From the NCBI GenBank assembly GCA_964550795.1, contig CAZKBH010000007.1:56623-120622 (forward strand): a DNA stretch of 64,000 nt, read 5' to 3'. This document shows positions 50,770 through 57,742 of the stretch, piece by piece. A program made the translations under genes and the position numbers. Source of the stretch: M3007 sp964550795. Lineage in GTDB: Bacteria > Bacteroidota > Bacteroidia > Chitinophagales > Saprospiraceae. Each line of letters opens with the position of its first letter. The stretch's first letter is position 1. The notes under the pieces are model-generated. The model did not search any database. It was not told where the DNA came from and was given only the letters and a program-made list of their open reading frames with translations.

Positions 50770-52106
50770 GAAGCTTTTTCCTGCAACTTCTCTTATGCGC
50801 TTTTTTGCTGCCTTCCTGCGCAATATTCAAAAGCAAAAGCGCACGTTCCGCAGATAAAATCGAGCGGGAAGTGGTCGGTTCGCCCGTTTTTTCCAAGGCA
50901 TTTACGGGTTTTACTTTGTTAGATCCTGCTACGGGCAAAACGCTGGCGGATTTTAATGGGGAGCGGTATTTTACGCCCGCTTCGAATACGAAGATTTTGA
51001 CGCTGGCGACTTGTTTGGAGGTGTTGAGGGATTCGGTGCCGGGGATTTCCTATTTTGTCCTGGACTCTTTCTTGGTTTTTCGAGGTACCGGCGATCCCAG
51101 TTTTTTGCATCCAAAATTTCAGGAATGGCGCAAATCATATAATTTATTGGCGGAAAAAACGCTCAAGCCATTGCTTTCCTTTTGTTATCTTGAGGAGCCA
51201 AGGTTTGGTCCAGGTTGGGCTTGGGATGATTACAGTGAATACTATCAGCCTGAAAAATCTGCATTCCCTATATATGGAAATACCATCAGGATATTGGGGC
51301 TTTCCGATGGCCAGTATGAATTATCTCCGCCTTTTTTTTGGTCGATAGCCCAGTATCCCTATTACGACGGTTACGGCCAATTTCTTCCGAAAGATATTTC
51401 AAGGAGAGAAGAGGACAATATGATTGGAATGAAACGCTTGCCGAGGCCGGGAGAAGAAATATGGATTCCTTTTCGTCCACCTTATTGGGAAGGAATGCTC
51501 GCAGATACGGTTCATCGCAAGGAAATTGCACCTGCCCATAATCACCTTGTAATTGATTCTGCGCAGCAATGGAAATATCTTTATTCCACCCCCCTCGACA
51601 CCGTCCTCCGCCGGATGATGCACCAAAGCGATAACTTCATCGCGGAGCAAATGCTACTGGTGTGCGCGGGCGTGAAATTCGATCTGCTGCAACAAGACAC
51701 GATGATCAAATGGATGCTGGACAGCACCTTAAATAGCCTTCCCCAACCCCTAAAATGGGTAGACGGCTCCGGACTTTCTCGCTACAATCTGATGACACCT
51801 CAGAGCATCGCCCAAGTGTTGCTGAAACTTTGGAAAGAACAACCACGAGAACGGCTTTTTTCCCTTTTCCCCGCTGGCGGTGTGAGTGGGACTATTGCGG
51901 ATATGTACGCAGGCAAGGACAATAAACCTTACGTTTTTGCTAAAACCGGCGGCATGAGCGGCGTTCAATGTCTGAGCGGTTACATCGTCTGTAAAAGTGG
52001 TAAAGTGCTGATTTTCAGCTTCATGCACAACAATTTTGTAGGAAGCAGCAAGGCCTGGAAAGTGGAGATGCAGCGGATTTTGGAGCAAATTCGGGATCGG
52101 TTTTAA
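50766..52106 (+). CDS. dacB: D-alanyl-D-alanine carboxypeptidase/endopeptidase (PBP4 type), lipoprotein
   Basis: Class C penicillin-binding protein of 446 residues that trims or cuts peptidoglycan cross-links in the periplasm. The signal MRSFFLQLLLCAFLLPSC ends in a lipobox. Catalytic motifs are complete: SxxK at Ser73-Lys76 (PASNTK), SxN in MHQSDNFIAEQ, KTG in FAKTGGMSGV. Length fits PBP4 with a reduced middle domain. The ATG overlaps the Uma2 stop (ATGA), so the two genes are coupled. It converges with the NlpC/P60 gene, which has 3 bases between stops. Confidence 0.9.
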   Translation: MRSFFLQLLLCAFLLPSCAIFKSKSARSADKIEREVVGSPVFSKAFTGFTLLDPATGKTLADFNGERYFTPASNTKILTLATCLEVLRDSVPGISYFVLDSFLVFRGTGDPSFLHPKFQEWRKSYNLLAEKTLKPLLSFCYLEEPRFGPGWAWDDYSEYYQPEKSAFPIYGNTIRILGLSDGQYELSPPFFWSIAQYPYYDGYGQFLPKDISRREEDNMIGMKRLPRPGEEIWIPFRPPYWEGMLADTVHRKEIAPAHNHLVIDSAQQWKYLYSTPLDTVLRRMMHQSDNFIAEQMLLVCAGVKFDLLQQDTMIKWMLDSTLNSLPQPLKWVDGSGLSRYNLMTPQSIAQVLLKLWKEQPRERLFSLFPAGGVSGTIADMYAGKDNKPYVFAKTGGMSGVQCLSGYIVCKSGKVLIFSFMHNNFVGSSKAWKVEMQRILEQIRDRF

Positions 52107-52109
52107 GCA

Positions 52110-52673
52110 CTAATCCTCCGAAATAATATCCCGCGCAAACAAAATCCTAGTCTTCCAATAACTCGATTGACTCACATTTTCCACGATCACGCCCCGACTG
52201 GTGGTGCTGTGCACGCAGGTAATGCCATTTGAATCGCGTTTCACCACCATTGCCACGTGAGAGATTTTTTTCTTGCTCTCCCCAAAAAAAATCAAGTCGC
52301 CGGGCATGACCCGATCTAGCGCAATTTGCCGACCTTCTGTAGCCTGGATCGAGGAGGCGGGGGAGGCGGTTACACCAAATTCATTCAGAACATAACTCGT
52401 GAAACCAGAACAGTCGAAACCCGTTTTAGGGCTTCTTCCGGCGTATTTGTAGTTCGTTCCGACAAACTTTTTGCCGTAATCCACAATTTTTTGGCGGTAG
52501 GGTGTAGCCGTGGATGGCGTATATGGTTTGGAAGGTTTAGATGGTTTGGAAGCCGTGGAAGGTTTACTTTTAGGAGGCGTGCTACTTTGGGGTTTGAGGG
52601 CTTTTTGAACAGAAGAACACGCAATAGTTAGCAATAAACACAGCGAAATCAGGGAAAGTCGTATATTATTCAT
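52110..52673 (-). CDS. NlpC/P60 family lipoprotein, peptidoglycan endopeptidase
   Basis: Protein of 187 residues. ATG 52673 starts a lipoprotein signal (MNNIRLSLISLCLLLTIAC) and avoids a short upstream extension. A linker of about 45 residues is made of Ser, Pro, Lys and Thr (KPSTASKPSKPSKPYTPST). The catalytic domain shows Cys in GFDCSGFTSYV, His in ISHVAMVV and the third polar residue His in CVHSTTSRG. It cuts gamma-D-Glu to meso-DAP bonds in related enzymes. It converges on the PBP4-type gene, another wall hydrolase; the pairing may be chance. The 329 bases upstream hold a CTCAACCC array and a plus-strand promoter. Confidence 0.88.
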   Translation of the reverse strand: MNNIRLSLISLCLLLTIACSSVQKALKPQSSTPPKSKPSTASKPSKPSKPYTPSTATPYRQKIVDYGKKFVGTNYKYAGRSPKTGFDCSGFTSYVLNEFGVTASPASSIQATEGRQIALDRVMPGDLIFFGESKKKISHVAMVVKRDSNGITCVHSTTSRGVIVENVSQSSYWKTRILFARDIISED

Positions 52674-52914
52674 GTCAGGAAAAATTTGCAAGCAAACTCC
52701 ACAAAGTCTAAATTGTGCGTTGCAAATGGGTTGTTTTTGAATTGTTTAACGAACTCAAGATCGGTTCATGTTGATTTTCAAGCACAAATGAAACAAATTT
52801 GCCGCAAATCATGATACAGTGCCCCAATCAAAACGCTCAATTTTCTTTTTGTCTGCCCAAATCTCTTTCTTTGTCGGAAATTCCCGGACAGTCGGCGACG
52901 AAACTGAAATAGCG

Positions 52915-52922
52915 TAGTTTTG
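52915..52922 (+). promoter_or_regulatory. -7 box TAGTTTTG for the coiled-coil gene
   Basis: Perfect TAnnTTTG followed by CGCA, 80 bases before ATG 53003. Confidence 0.45.
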
Positions 52923-52944
52923 CGCACCCACCTTTGCAGTTCAC

Positions 52945-52998
52945 TCCCTAAACCCTAAACATTCTCAACCCTTCAACCCCCAACGATCTCAACCCACC
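52945..52998. repeat. CTCAACCC-type short-repeat array
   Basis: Imperfect units TCAACCC(T), CCTAAAC and TCAAC between the promoter and the ATG at 53003, so it would be in the mRNA leader. A similar array lies at 61441-61478. Confidence 0.6.
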
Positions 52999-53002
52999 CA
53001 CC

Positions 53003-53698
53003 ATGAGTGATTTTATCAAAAAATTCAAATCCGTATTTGTCGTGACCGATGAGGGTGGGGAAGCCAATTCTGGCAACCAACATCCGGCTGAAATGACTTC
53101 AAGGCCCACAAAAGCCTCCCCGGCGGCCCCTTCAGCACCGGCACAAGCCCCGACCCCGGTGGTTGAACCCGCAGCGAGTGGCTCCGTAAACAACAAATTT
53201 GTCGAAGCCCTGGCGGCTGCGCTGGAGAAAAACAACCAGGCTGGTTTCGATTATTTCGAGTTTCGGCAGGCCCTGAAAAACCTCGCCAAAATGCCCATGG
53301 ACGAGCAAACCCGGTACCAATCGGCCAATGCCATGGCACAAACCATGGGCGTAACACCAGCCAAACTGGTAGAATCTGCCCAGTTTTATTTGGGGGTTTT
53401 AAACGGCGAGCAATCACATTTTGCGGAAGCGCACGCGCAACAAAAGTCCAAACTGGTTGGTAGCCGGGAAGCAGAAGCCAAAAACCTGGAACTGGCCGTG
53501 CAACAGAAAGCGGAGCAAATCAAACAACTCACAAAGGAAATCGAACAGTTTAAGCAGAAAAGCGAACAAATTCGCAAAGAAATAAACGAGAGTACGGTAA
53601 AAATTGAAACTACCAAGGCTGATTTTGAAACTACCTTTGCCTCCGTGGTGGCTCAAATTCAGGACGATGTGGCGAAAATTCAGCAATACCTTAGATAA
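53003..53698 (+). CDS. unrecognised coiled-coil protein, first of three linked genes
   Basis: Protein of 231 residues that I do not recognise. There is no signal peptide. Residues 1-35 contain SDFIKKFKSVFVVTDEGG, 36-65 are a Pro/Ala/Thr linker, 66-150 are helical (FVEALAAALEKNNQAGFDYF, YQSANAMAQTMGVTPAKLVE), and 155-231 form a long coiled coil (LELAVQQKAEQIKQLTKEIE, FKQKSEQIRKEINESTVKIE). The two genes downstream on the same strand encode a small membrane protein and a coiled-coil membrane protein. Together they suggest a membrane-associated complex, possibly related to PspA-like or TelA-like stress proteins; that is inference from layout. A microsatellite starts at its stop codon. Confidence 0.7.
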   Translation: MSDFIKKFKSVFVVTDEGGEANSGNQHPAEMTSRPTKASPAAPSAPAQAPTPVVEPAASGSVNNKFVEALAAALEKNNQAGFDYFEFRQALKNLAKMPMDEQTRYQSANAMAQTMGVTPAKLVESAQFYLGVLNGEQSHFAEAHAQQKSKLVGSREAEAKNLELAVQQKAEQIKQLTKEIEQFKQKSEQIRKEINESTVKIETTKADFETTFASVVAQIQDDVAKIQQYLR

Positions 53699-53800
53699 TG
53701 TGGACAATGGGGGAATGTGGACAATGGGGGAATGTGAACAATGTGGTCAATGGGGGGAATGTGGACAATGTGGGGAATGTGGACAATGTGGACCCTCGTG
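53697..53800. repeat. AATGTGG array, copy 2
   Basis: Units like AATGTGGACAATGGGGG start within the TAA of the upstream gene. Same family as 39631-39898. No inverted partner array follows; instead the array at 53844 appears. Confidence 0.8.
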
Positions 53801-53843
53801 CTAAAGCGTGGTTGTGTAAATTGGTTAATTGAACCAATAAAAA

Positions 53844-53883
53844 AAATCGAATCAATCGAATCAATCGTACCAATCGAATCAAT
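53844..53883. repeat. AATCGAATC array
   Basis: Units AATCGAATC repeat about four times. The same CAATCGAATCAATCG word ends composite repeat A at 31226-31240. Confidence 0.7.
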
Positions 53884-53889
53884 TTAGTG

Positions 53890-54081
53890 ATGAACGATTT
53901 GCTTAAAAATCCATTTTTTGTTTTTTTGGCAGGGCTGATTGCCTTGTGGCTGGCATTCAAAGTGCTCAAAATATTCATCAGCTTATTTTGGCTTTTTGTG
54001 CTGGCATTTGTGGTCCTGTTTATCATCAATGCGCGCTTTCGGGGCATTGTCCGCAATTTTTTTAGATCCATTTTGCGTTGA
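53890..54081 (+). CDS. small hydrophobic membrane protein, second of three linked genes
   Basis: Protein of 63 residues (ATG 53890; GTG 53887 is possible). It starts MNDLLKNPFFVFLAGLIALW and has two closely spaced hydrophobic helices (FVFLAGLIALWLAF and LFWLFVLAFVVLFII) and a basic tail (RFRGIVRNFFRSILR). No family was recognised. It lies between two coiled-coil genes, separated by 191 bases of repeats upstream and 87 bases downstream. It may anchor or pair with the products of its neighbours; no direct evidence. Confidence 0.6.
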   Translation: MNDLLKNPFFVFLAGLIALWLAFKVLKIFISLFWLFVLAFVVLFIINARFRGIVRNFFRSILR

Positions 54082-54168
54082 ACACTAAGCGCTAAATGCC
54101 GCTTTTTTGACCTTTTTTGACCAAAAACATCACACAACTCAACCATTAAACGAATTAACAACCGCGAT

Positions 54169-55200
54169 ATGACAGACATGCAACCTATGAAACCCAAGAA
54201 TTTTTGGGAACGCCCCGAGGGCATCACTGGTGGACTTTTTATGGCAGCACTCGTACTTGGCGGCGGCTATTTGCTGTACCAGGCACTTCCAACGCTGATT
54301 ACGCTCGCCTCTAACACCCTGTATCTGGCGGGACTTTTGGCAGCGCTGGCCGCCATTGTTTACATGGTGCTCGACCCCAAAATGCGCAACTTGGTATGGT
54401 ACATTTACAAGTCTATCATGCGCTCCATTACGGGTGTTTTTGTGCAAATTGACCCCATCGGAATCCTTAAAAGTTACATCGAGGACCTGAAGGACAATCT
54501 CGGCAAAATGAATAGCCAGATCAGCAACCTCAAGGGACAGATGTACAAATTGGGCGAGATGATCAAGCAGAACAATCGCAACATTCAAAACAACCTCAAC
54601 CTCGCCGGAAAAGCCAAAGAAACCGGCCGCGAAGCACTCATGGTGCTCCAGGCGCGTAAAGCCGGGCGCCTGCAGGATTCCAACGTAAAACTGGAAGACC
54701 TCTACAAGCGCATGGAAGTGCTTTATCGGGTGTTGACTAAAATGTACGAAAATTCTGAAATCATGCTCGAAGACCTGAGCGATCAGGTAGTCGTGAAAGA
54801 GCAGGAATACAAAGCCATCAAAGCGAGCCATTCAGCCATGCGCTCTGCCATGAATATCCTGAGCGGGAACTCCGACAAAAAATACATGTACGACATGGCC
54901 CTCGAAGCCATGGCCGAAGATGTAGGCCAAAAAGTGGGCGAAATGGAACGTTTCATGGACATGTCCAAAAACTTCATGGACGGCATTGACCTCCAAAACG
55001 GCGTATTTGAAGAAGAGGGCCTCGCCATGCTCGACAAATGGGAAAAAGAAGGCGTTTCTTTCCTCTTGGGTGGTGACAAAAACAAAATTGTGGCTAAAGC
55101 CAATAGCCCAGCTGAAACCCTCGACCTGAACGCGCCCCATGCATTGCCCAGCAAAGAGGCCAGAGGCGGGAACCAGTATGACTCTTTTTTTGAGCAATAA
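54169..55200 (+). CDS. unrecognised membrane coiled-coil protein, third of three linked genes
   Basis: Protein of 343 residues. Two membrane helices lie near the N-terminus (GGLFMAALVLGGGYLLYQAL and LYLAGLLAALAAIVYMVLD), followed by about 190 residues of coiled coil (KDNLGKMNSQISNLKGQMYK, LEDLYKRMEVLYRVLTKMYE, EDLSDQVVVKEQEYKAIKAS). The acidic region near 280-300 has DLQNGVFEEEGLAMLDKWEK, and the tail is polar. This helix-rich arrangement recalls PspA/IM30 but adds membrane anchors and lacks a clear PspA signature. The stop is one base from the thiolase ATG. Function unknown; the conserved three-gene layout is the main clue. Confidence 0.65.
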   Translation: MTDMQPMKPKNFWERPEGITGGLFMAALVLGGGYLLYQALPTLITLASNTLYLAGLLAALAAIVYMVLDPKMRNLVWYIYKSIMRSITGVFVQIDPIGILKSYIEDLKDNLGKMNSQISNLKGQMYKLGEMIKQNNRNIQNNLNLAGKAKETGREALMVLQARKAGRLQDSNVKLEDLYKRMEVLYRVLTKMYENSEIMLEDLSDQVVVKEQEYKAIKASHSAMRSAMNILSGNSDKKYMYDMALEAMAEDVGQKVGEMERFMDMSKNFMDGIDLQNGVFEEEGLAMLDKWEKEGVSFLLGGDKNKIVAKANSPAETLDLNAPHALPSKEARGGNQYDSFFEQ

Positions 55201-55201
55201 T

Positions 55202-56401
55202 ATGTCATACCTGATAGACGGCATCCGCACACCCATCGGCAATTTTGGAGGCAGCCTTGCCCCCATTCGCACCGATGATCTCGCGGCCCACGCCATTCAA
55301 AAACTCCTGGAACGCCACCCAAATCTCGATTCGGCAGTTATTTCCGACGTAATCCTCGGCTGTGCCAACCAGGCCGGCGAAGACAACCGCAACGTGGCGC
55401 GGATGGCCCTGCTGCTTGCGGGACTGCCCATCACGGTGCCGGGTGAAACCGTTAACCGGTTGTGTGCCAGCGGGATGTCGGCAGTGATACACGCCCACAG
55501 AGCCATTGAGGCCGGGGACGGAGAAGTGTTTATTGCCGGAGGGGTGGAAGGGATGACCCGGGCGCCCTGGGTGATCAGCAAGAGCAGCAAACCCTTTGGC
55601 ACCGATGCGCAGATGTTCGATTCCAGTTTTGGCTGGCGATTCATCAACCCCAAAATGCAAGCCGCTTACGGAACCGATGCCATGGGCATGACGGCTGAAA
55701 ATCTCGTAGAGCAACATGGCATAACTCGGGAAGATCAGGATCAGTTTGCCTTTTGGAGCCAACAAAAAGCAACTCAAGCGCGCAACGAAGGTCGGTTGGC
55801 TGAAGAAATTGCCCCGATTGCAGTGCCCAAGGGTAAAAACGACCACCTGTTGATCGAACACGACGAATTTATCAAGCCCGATACCAGTTTAGAGGTCTTG
55901 TCCAAACTTCGTCCGGCCTTCAAAAAAGACGGCTCTGTGACAGCCGGTAACGCCTCCGGATTGAACGACGGTGCCGCCGCGCTGCTGATTGCCTCCGATA
56001 AAGGCTTGAATGACAATGATTTAAAGCCCATTGCCCGGATTGTTTCCTCTGCGGTGGTCGGGGTTGAACCACGTATCATGGGCATCGGTCCGGTGACAGC
56101 CACCCAAAATGCCCTGAAAAAAGCCGGATTGAGCCTCGACCAAATGGATGTACTGGAACTCAATGAAGCCTTTGCTGCCCAGGTACTGGCCTGTACCCGC
56201 AGCCTGGGCATTGCCGACAACGACTCACGGCTAAATCCAAACGGCGGCGCCATCGCGCTGGGACATCCCCTGGGCATGAGTGGAGCGCGGCTTGTGCTCG
56301 CGGCAGCACGCGCCTTACAACGCGACGGCGGGCGCTACGCGCTTTGTACTATGTGCATTGGGGTAGGGCAGGGGTACGCGGTGGTATTGGAGCGGGTTTG
56401 A
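55202..56401 (+). CDS. acetyl-CoA acyltransferase (3-oxoadipyl-CoA thiolase-like)
   Basis: Thiolase of 399 residues that cleaves or condenses 3-oxoacyl-CoA. ATG 55202 follows the preceding stop by one base; an earlier in-frame start (55139) would overlap that gene. The nucleophile is Cys88 in VNRLCASGMSAV; other catalytic residues are in GHPLGMSGARL (His) and CTMCIGVGQG (Cys). The block GCANQAGEDNRNVARMALLL and GGVEGMTRAP resemble PcaF/PaaJ, which degrade aromatic compounds through 3-oxoadipyl-CoA, more than FadA, but no aromatic pathway gene is adjacent. A general acetoacetyl-CoA role is possible. A REP palindrome follows the stop. Confidence 0.9.
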   Translation: MSYLIDGIRTPIGNFGGSLAPIRTDDLAAHAIQKLLERHPNLDSAVISDVILGCANQAGEDNRNVARMALLLAGLPITVPGETVNRLCASGMSAVIHAHRAIEAGDGEVFIAGGVEGMTRAPWVISKSSKPFGTDAQMFDSSFGWRFINPKMQAAYGTDAMGMTAENLVEQHGITREDQDQFAFWSQQKATQARNEGRLAEEIAPIAVPKGKNDHLLIEHDEFIKPDTSLEVLSKLRPAFKKDGSVTAGNASGLNDGAAALLIASDKGLNDNDLKPIARIVSSAVVGVEPRIMGIGPVTATQNALKKAGLSLDQMDVLELNEAFAAQVLACTRSLGIADNDSRLNPNGGAIALGHPLGMSGARLVLAAARALQRDGGRYALCTMCIGVGQGYAVVLERV

Positions 56402-56433
56402 ATTGACATTAAACCTGGCTGGTTTGCCAAGCT

Positions 56434-56468
56434 CAGACCTTCCAAGTTTTTAAAACTTGGAAGGTCTG
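56434..56468. repeat. REP palindrome 1
   Basis: CAGACCTTCCAAGTTTT, T, AAAACTTGGAAGGTCTG: a perfect 35-base palindrome between two convergent genes, which could serve as their terminator. Same family as 56843, 57180 and 57377. Confidence 0.9.
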
Positions 56469-56475
56469 GGAACTA

Positions 56476-57120
56476 TCAATCCTCAATTATAAAGCGGTCA
56501 AGTTCTTTAAAATCTATGTATTGACTATGGGCGGCCAACAATTCATCTTTACCACCAAACCAGCCTATTACTTCGTTTCTCTGAAGTTTAGTATTTCCAT
56601 TAGAAATCATTGAGGCAAAAGAACTGTAAGGCCATTCCTTGTAGTCGTCCCAAATGCAGTGCAATTGGGGGTTTGCATGGATATACAGAATAAGACTGGT
56701 CAGATATTCTTGTGAATCCACAACGAGTCTCTTGAAATTCTTTTGAAATAAGCTGCCTACGCGGTCCTCTTGCTTGTTGATTGATTTGGCGTAAGACATA
56801 AAAAAACGGCGGAAACCTTCGCTGACAATCTGGTGGTGGCTTAGACTTTCCAAGTCTTTGAGACTTGGAAAGTCTGGATTCCCGCGTTCTCGAGCAAAGG
56901 ATTCCATCTCTTCCTTTCCGCGCACCCGTACCATCAGGTGAAAATGATTAGGTAACAAGGCGTAGGCGTATGTATCTAAGACTGGAAACATATACTTTCC
57001 ATATTTTTTAATGAAATAGGAGTAGTTTTCGGGGTTAAAAAACAGATTTTCACGGTTATTGCCCCGATTGAAGATGTGATAGAACTTATTCGGTTCAAGA
57101 ATAGGATAGTAGTTTTTCAT
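56476..57120 (-). CDS. REP-associated tyrosine transposase (RAYT, Y1_Tnp family)
   Basis: Protein of 214 residues from ATG 57120, the likely mobiliser of the surrounding palindromes. HUH-type features: N-terminal YHIFNRGNNRENLFF, the metal-binding HUH motif in LLPNHFHLMVRVRG, and RVGSLFQKNFKRLVV, then YLTSLILYIHANPQLH near the catalytic tyrosine region. Codons for PDFPSLKDLESL (near residues 82-94) coincide with a REP palindrome at 56843-56875, so a REP appears to have inserted in frame into this gene. Gap Ns lie 4 bases upstream of the start, so the promoter region is not visible. Confidence 0.88.
   Translation of the reverse strand: MKNYYPILEPNKFYHIFNRGNNRENLFFNPENYSYFIKKYGKYMFPVLDTYAYALLPNHFHLMVRVRGKEEMESFARERGNPDFPSLKDLESLSHHQIVSEGFRRFFMSYAKSINKQEDRVGSLFQKNFKRLVVDSQEYLTSLILYIHANPQLHCIWDDYKEWPYSSFASMISNGNTKLQRNEVIGWFGGKDELLAAHSQYIDFKELDRFIIED
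56843..56875. repeat. REP palindrome 2, inside the transposase gene
   Basis: AGACTTTCCAAGTCT, TTG, AGACTTGGAAAGTCT: perfect 15-bp arms. The 33 bases are a multiple of three and keep the frame open. Confidence 0.9.
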
Positions 57121-57123
57121 TAG

Positions 57124-57133
57124 NNNNNNNNNN
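57124..57133. other. assembly gap (10 N) upstream of the transposase
   Basis: Lies within the REP-rich region and 4 bases from the transposase ATG. Repeats may have broken the assembly here. Confidence 0.95.
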
Positions 57134-57179
57134 TAGGCTGGTGGTTTTTAGATTTTCAGGTTAGACATTCCAGGTTTTT

Positions 57180-57212
57180 AGACTTTCCAAGTTTTAAAAA
57201 CTTGGAAAGTCT
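57180..57212. repeat. REP palindrome 3
   Basis: AGACTTTCCAAGTTTT then AAAAACTTGGAAAGTCT. A degraded half copy (AGACATTCCAGG) lies just upstream at about 57163. Confidence 0.85.
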
Positions 57213-57318
57213 AAGGAGGGATATGAAGTTACTGCAAAATCTTCATGCTACAATCAATCGTAACTCAATTTTTACAGACATTTTGTGGATTGGTAGTTGC
57301 ATAACCTCAGCCTGGAGT

Positions 57319-57470
57319 TGTGTCAAAAGGGTTATATCAAGACTTAAGACGGACTTTTATTCCGTTTTCCACGCTTAGACTTTCCAAGTTTTTAAAACTT
57401 GGAAAGTCTGGCACTCGATAAAGAAAGAAGAATTTGCCTCGTTTTTTCAGGCTAACCCTTTTGACGCAAT
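57319..57470. repeat. 17-bp inverted pair enclosing REP 4
   Basis: TTGTGTCAAAAGGGTTA (57319-57334 region) and its near-complement TAACCCTTTTGACGCAA (57453-57470 region) flank about 118 bases that contain REP 4. One mismatch. The size and layout resemble a small MITE or a remnant of an insertion. Confidence 0.6.
57377..57409. repeat. REP palindrome 4
   Basis: AGACTTTCCAAGTTTT, T, AAAACTTGGAAAGTCT: perfect palindrome, same family as REP 1-3. Between here and 57565 no gene is seen. Confidence 0.9.
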
Positions 57471-57564
57471 ACACCTCAAAAATCTATACACCTACAATAT
57501 TCCATTCCCCACGGACACGCTGAAGGTTCGTATTCGCAGAATTCTACCCCCATATTCCCACGTG

Positions 57565-57720
57565 TTATGATGAATGTCGGGCGTTCCAGTCGTAGCCCTC
57601 CGGAGGGTCAAGCCAGCGCTCGGGTACGCCCATTTTGAAGAAGTGCGGTGGACACACACGCCAGCGGGCAAGGATGGCGGCATCAAGATCTGAGAGGAGT
57701 TGAATGGTGTATCGGGTCAT
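57565..57720 (-). CDS. small hypothetical protein downstream of the sugar transferase
   Basis: A 51-residue frame starting with ATG 57720, 22 bases after the sugar transferase stop and on the same strand. It begins MTRYTIQLLSDLDAAILARW, continues CPPHFFKMGVPERWLDPPEG and ends YDWNARHSS. The charged and aromatic composition looks protein-like rather than random, and the two Cys-Pro/Trp-rich segments are regular. No family recognised. Position suggests a cotranscribed gene of unknown role. Confidence 0.45.
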   Translation of the reverse strand: MTRYTIQLLSDLDAAILARWRVCPPHFFKMGVPERWLDPPEGYDWNARHSS

Positions 57721-57742
57721 AGGTTAGTTGTTGACTAATAAT

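Noticed and set aside
53003..55200. Direct assignment of the three-gene set to the PspA system
   Set aside because: The coiled-coil layout is similar, but no PspA signature, PspF or PspC is visible, so only a loose analogy is kept.
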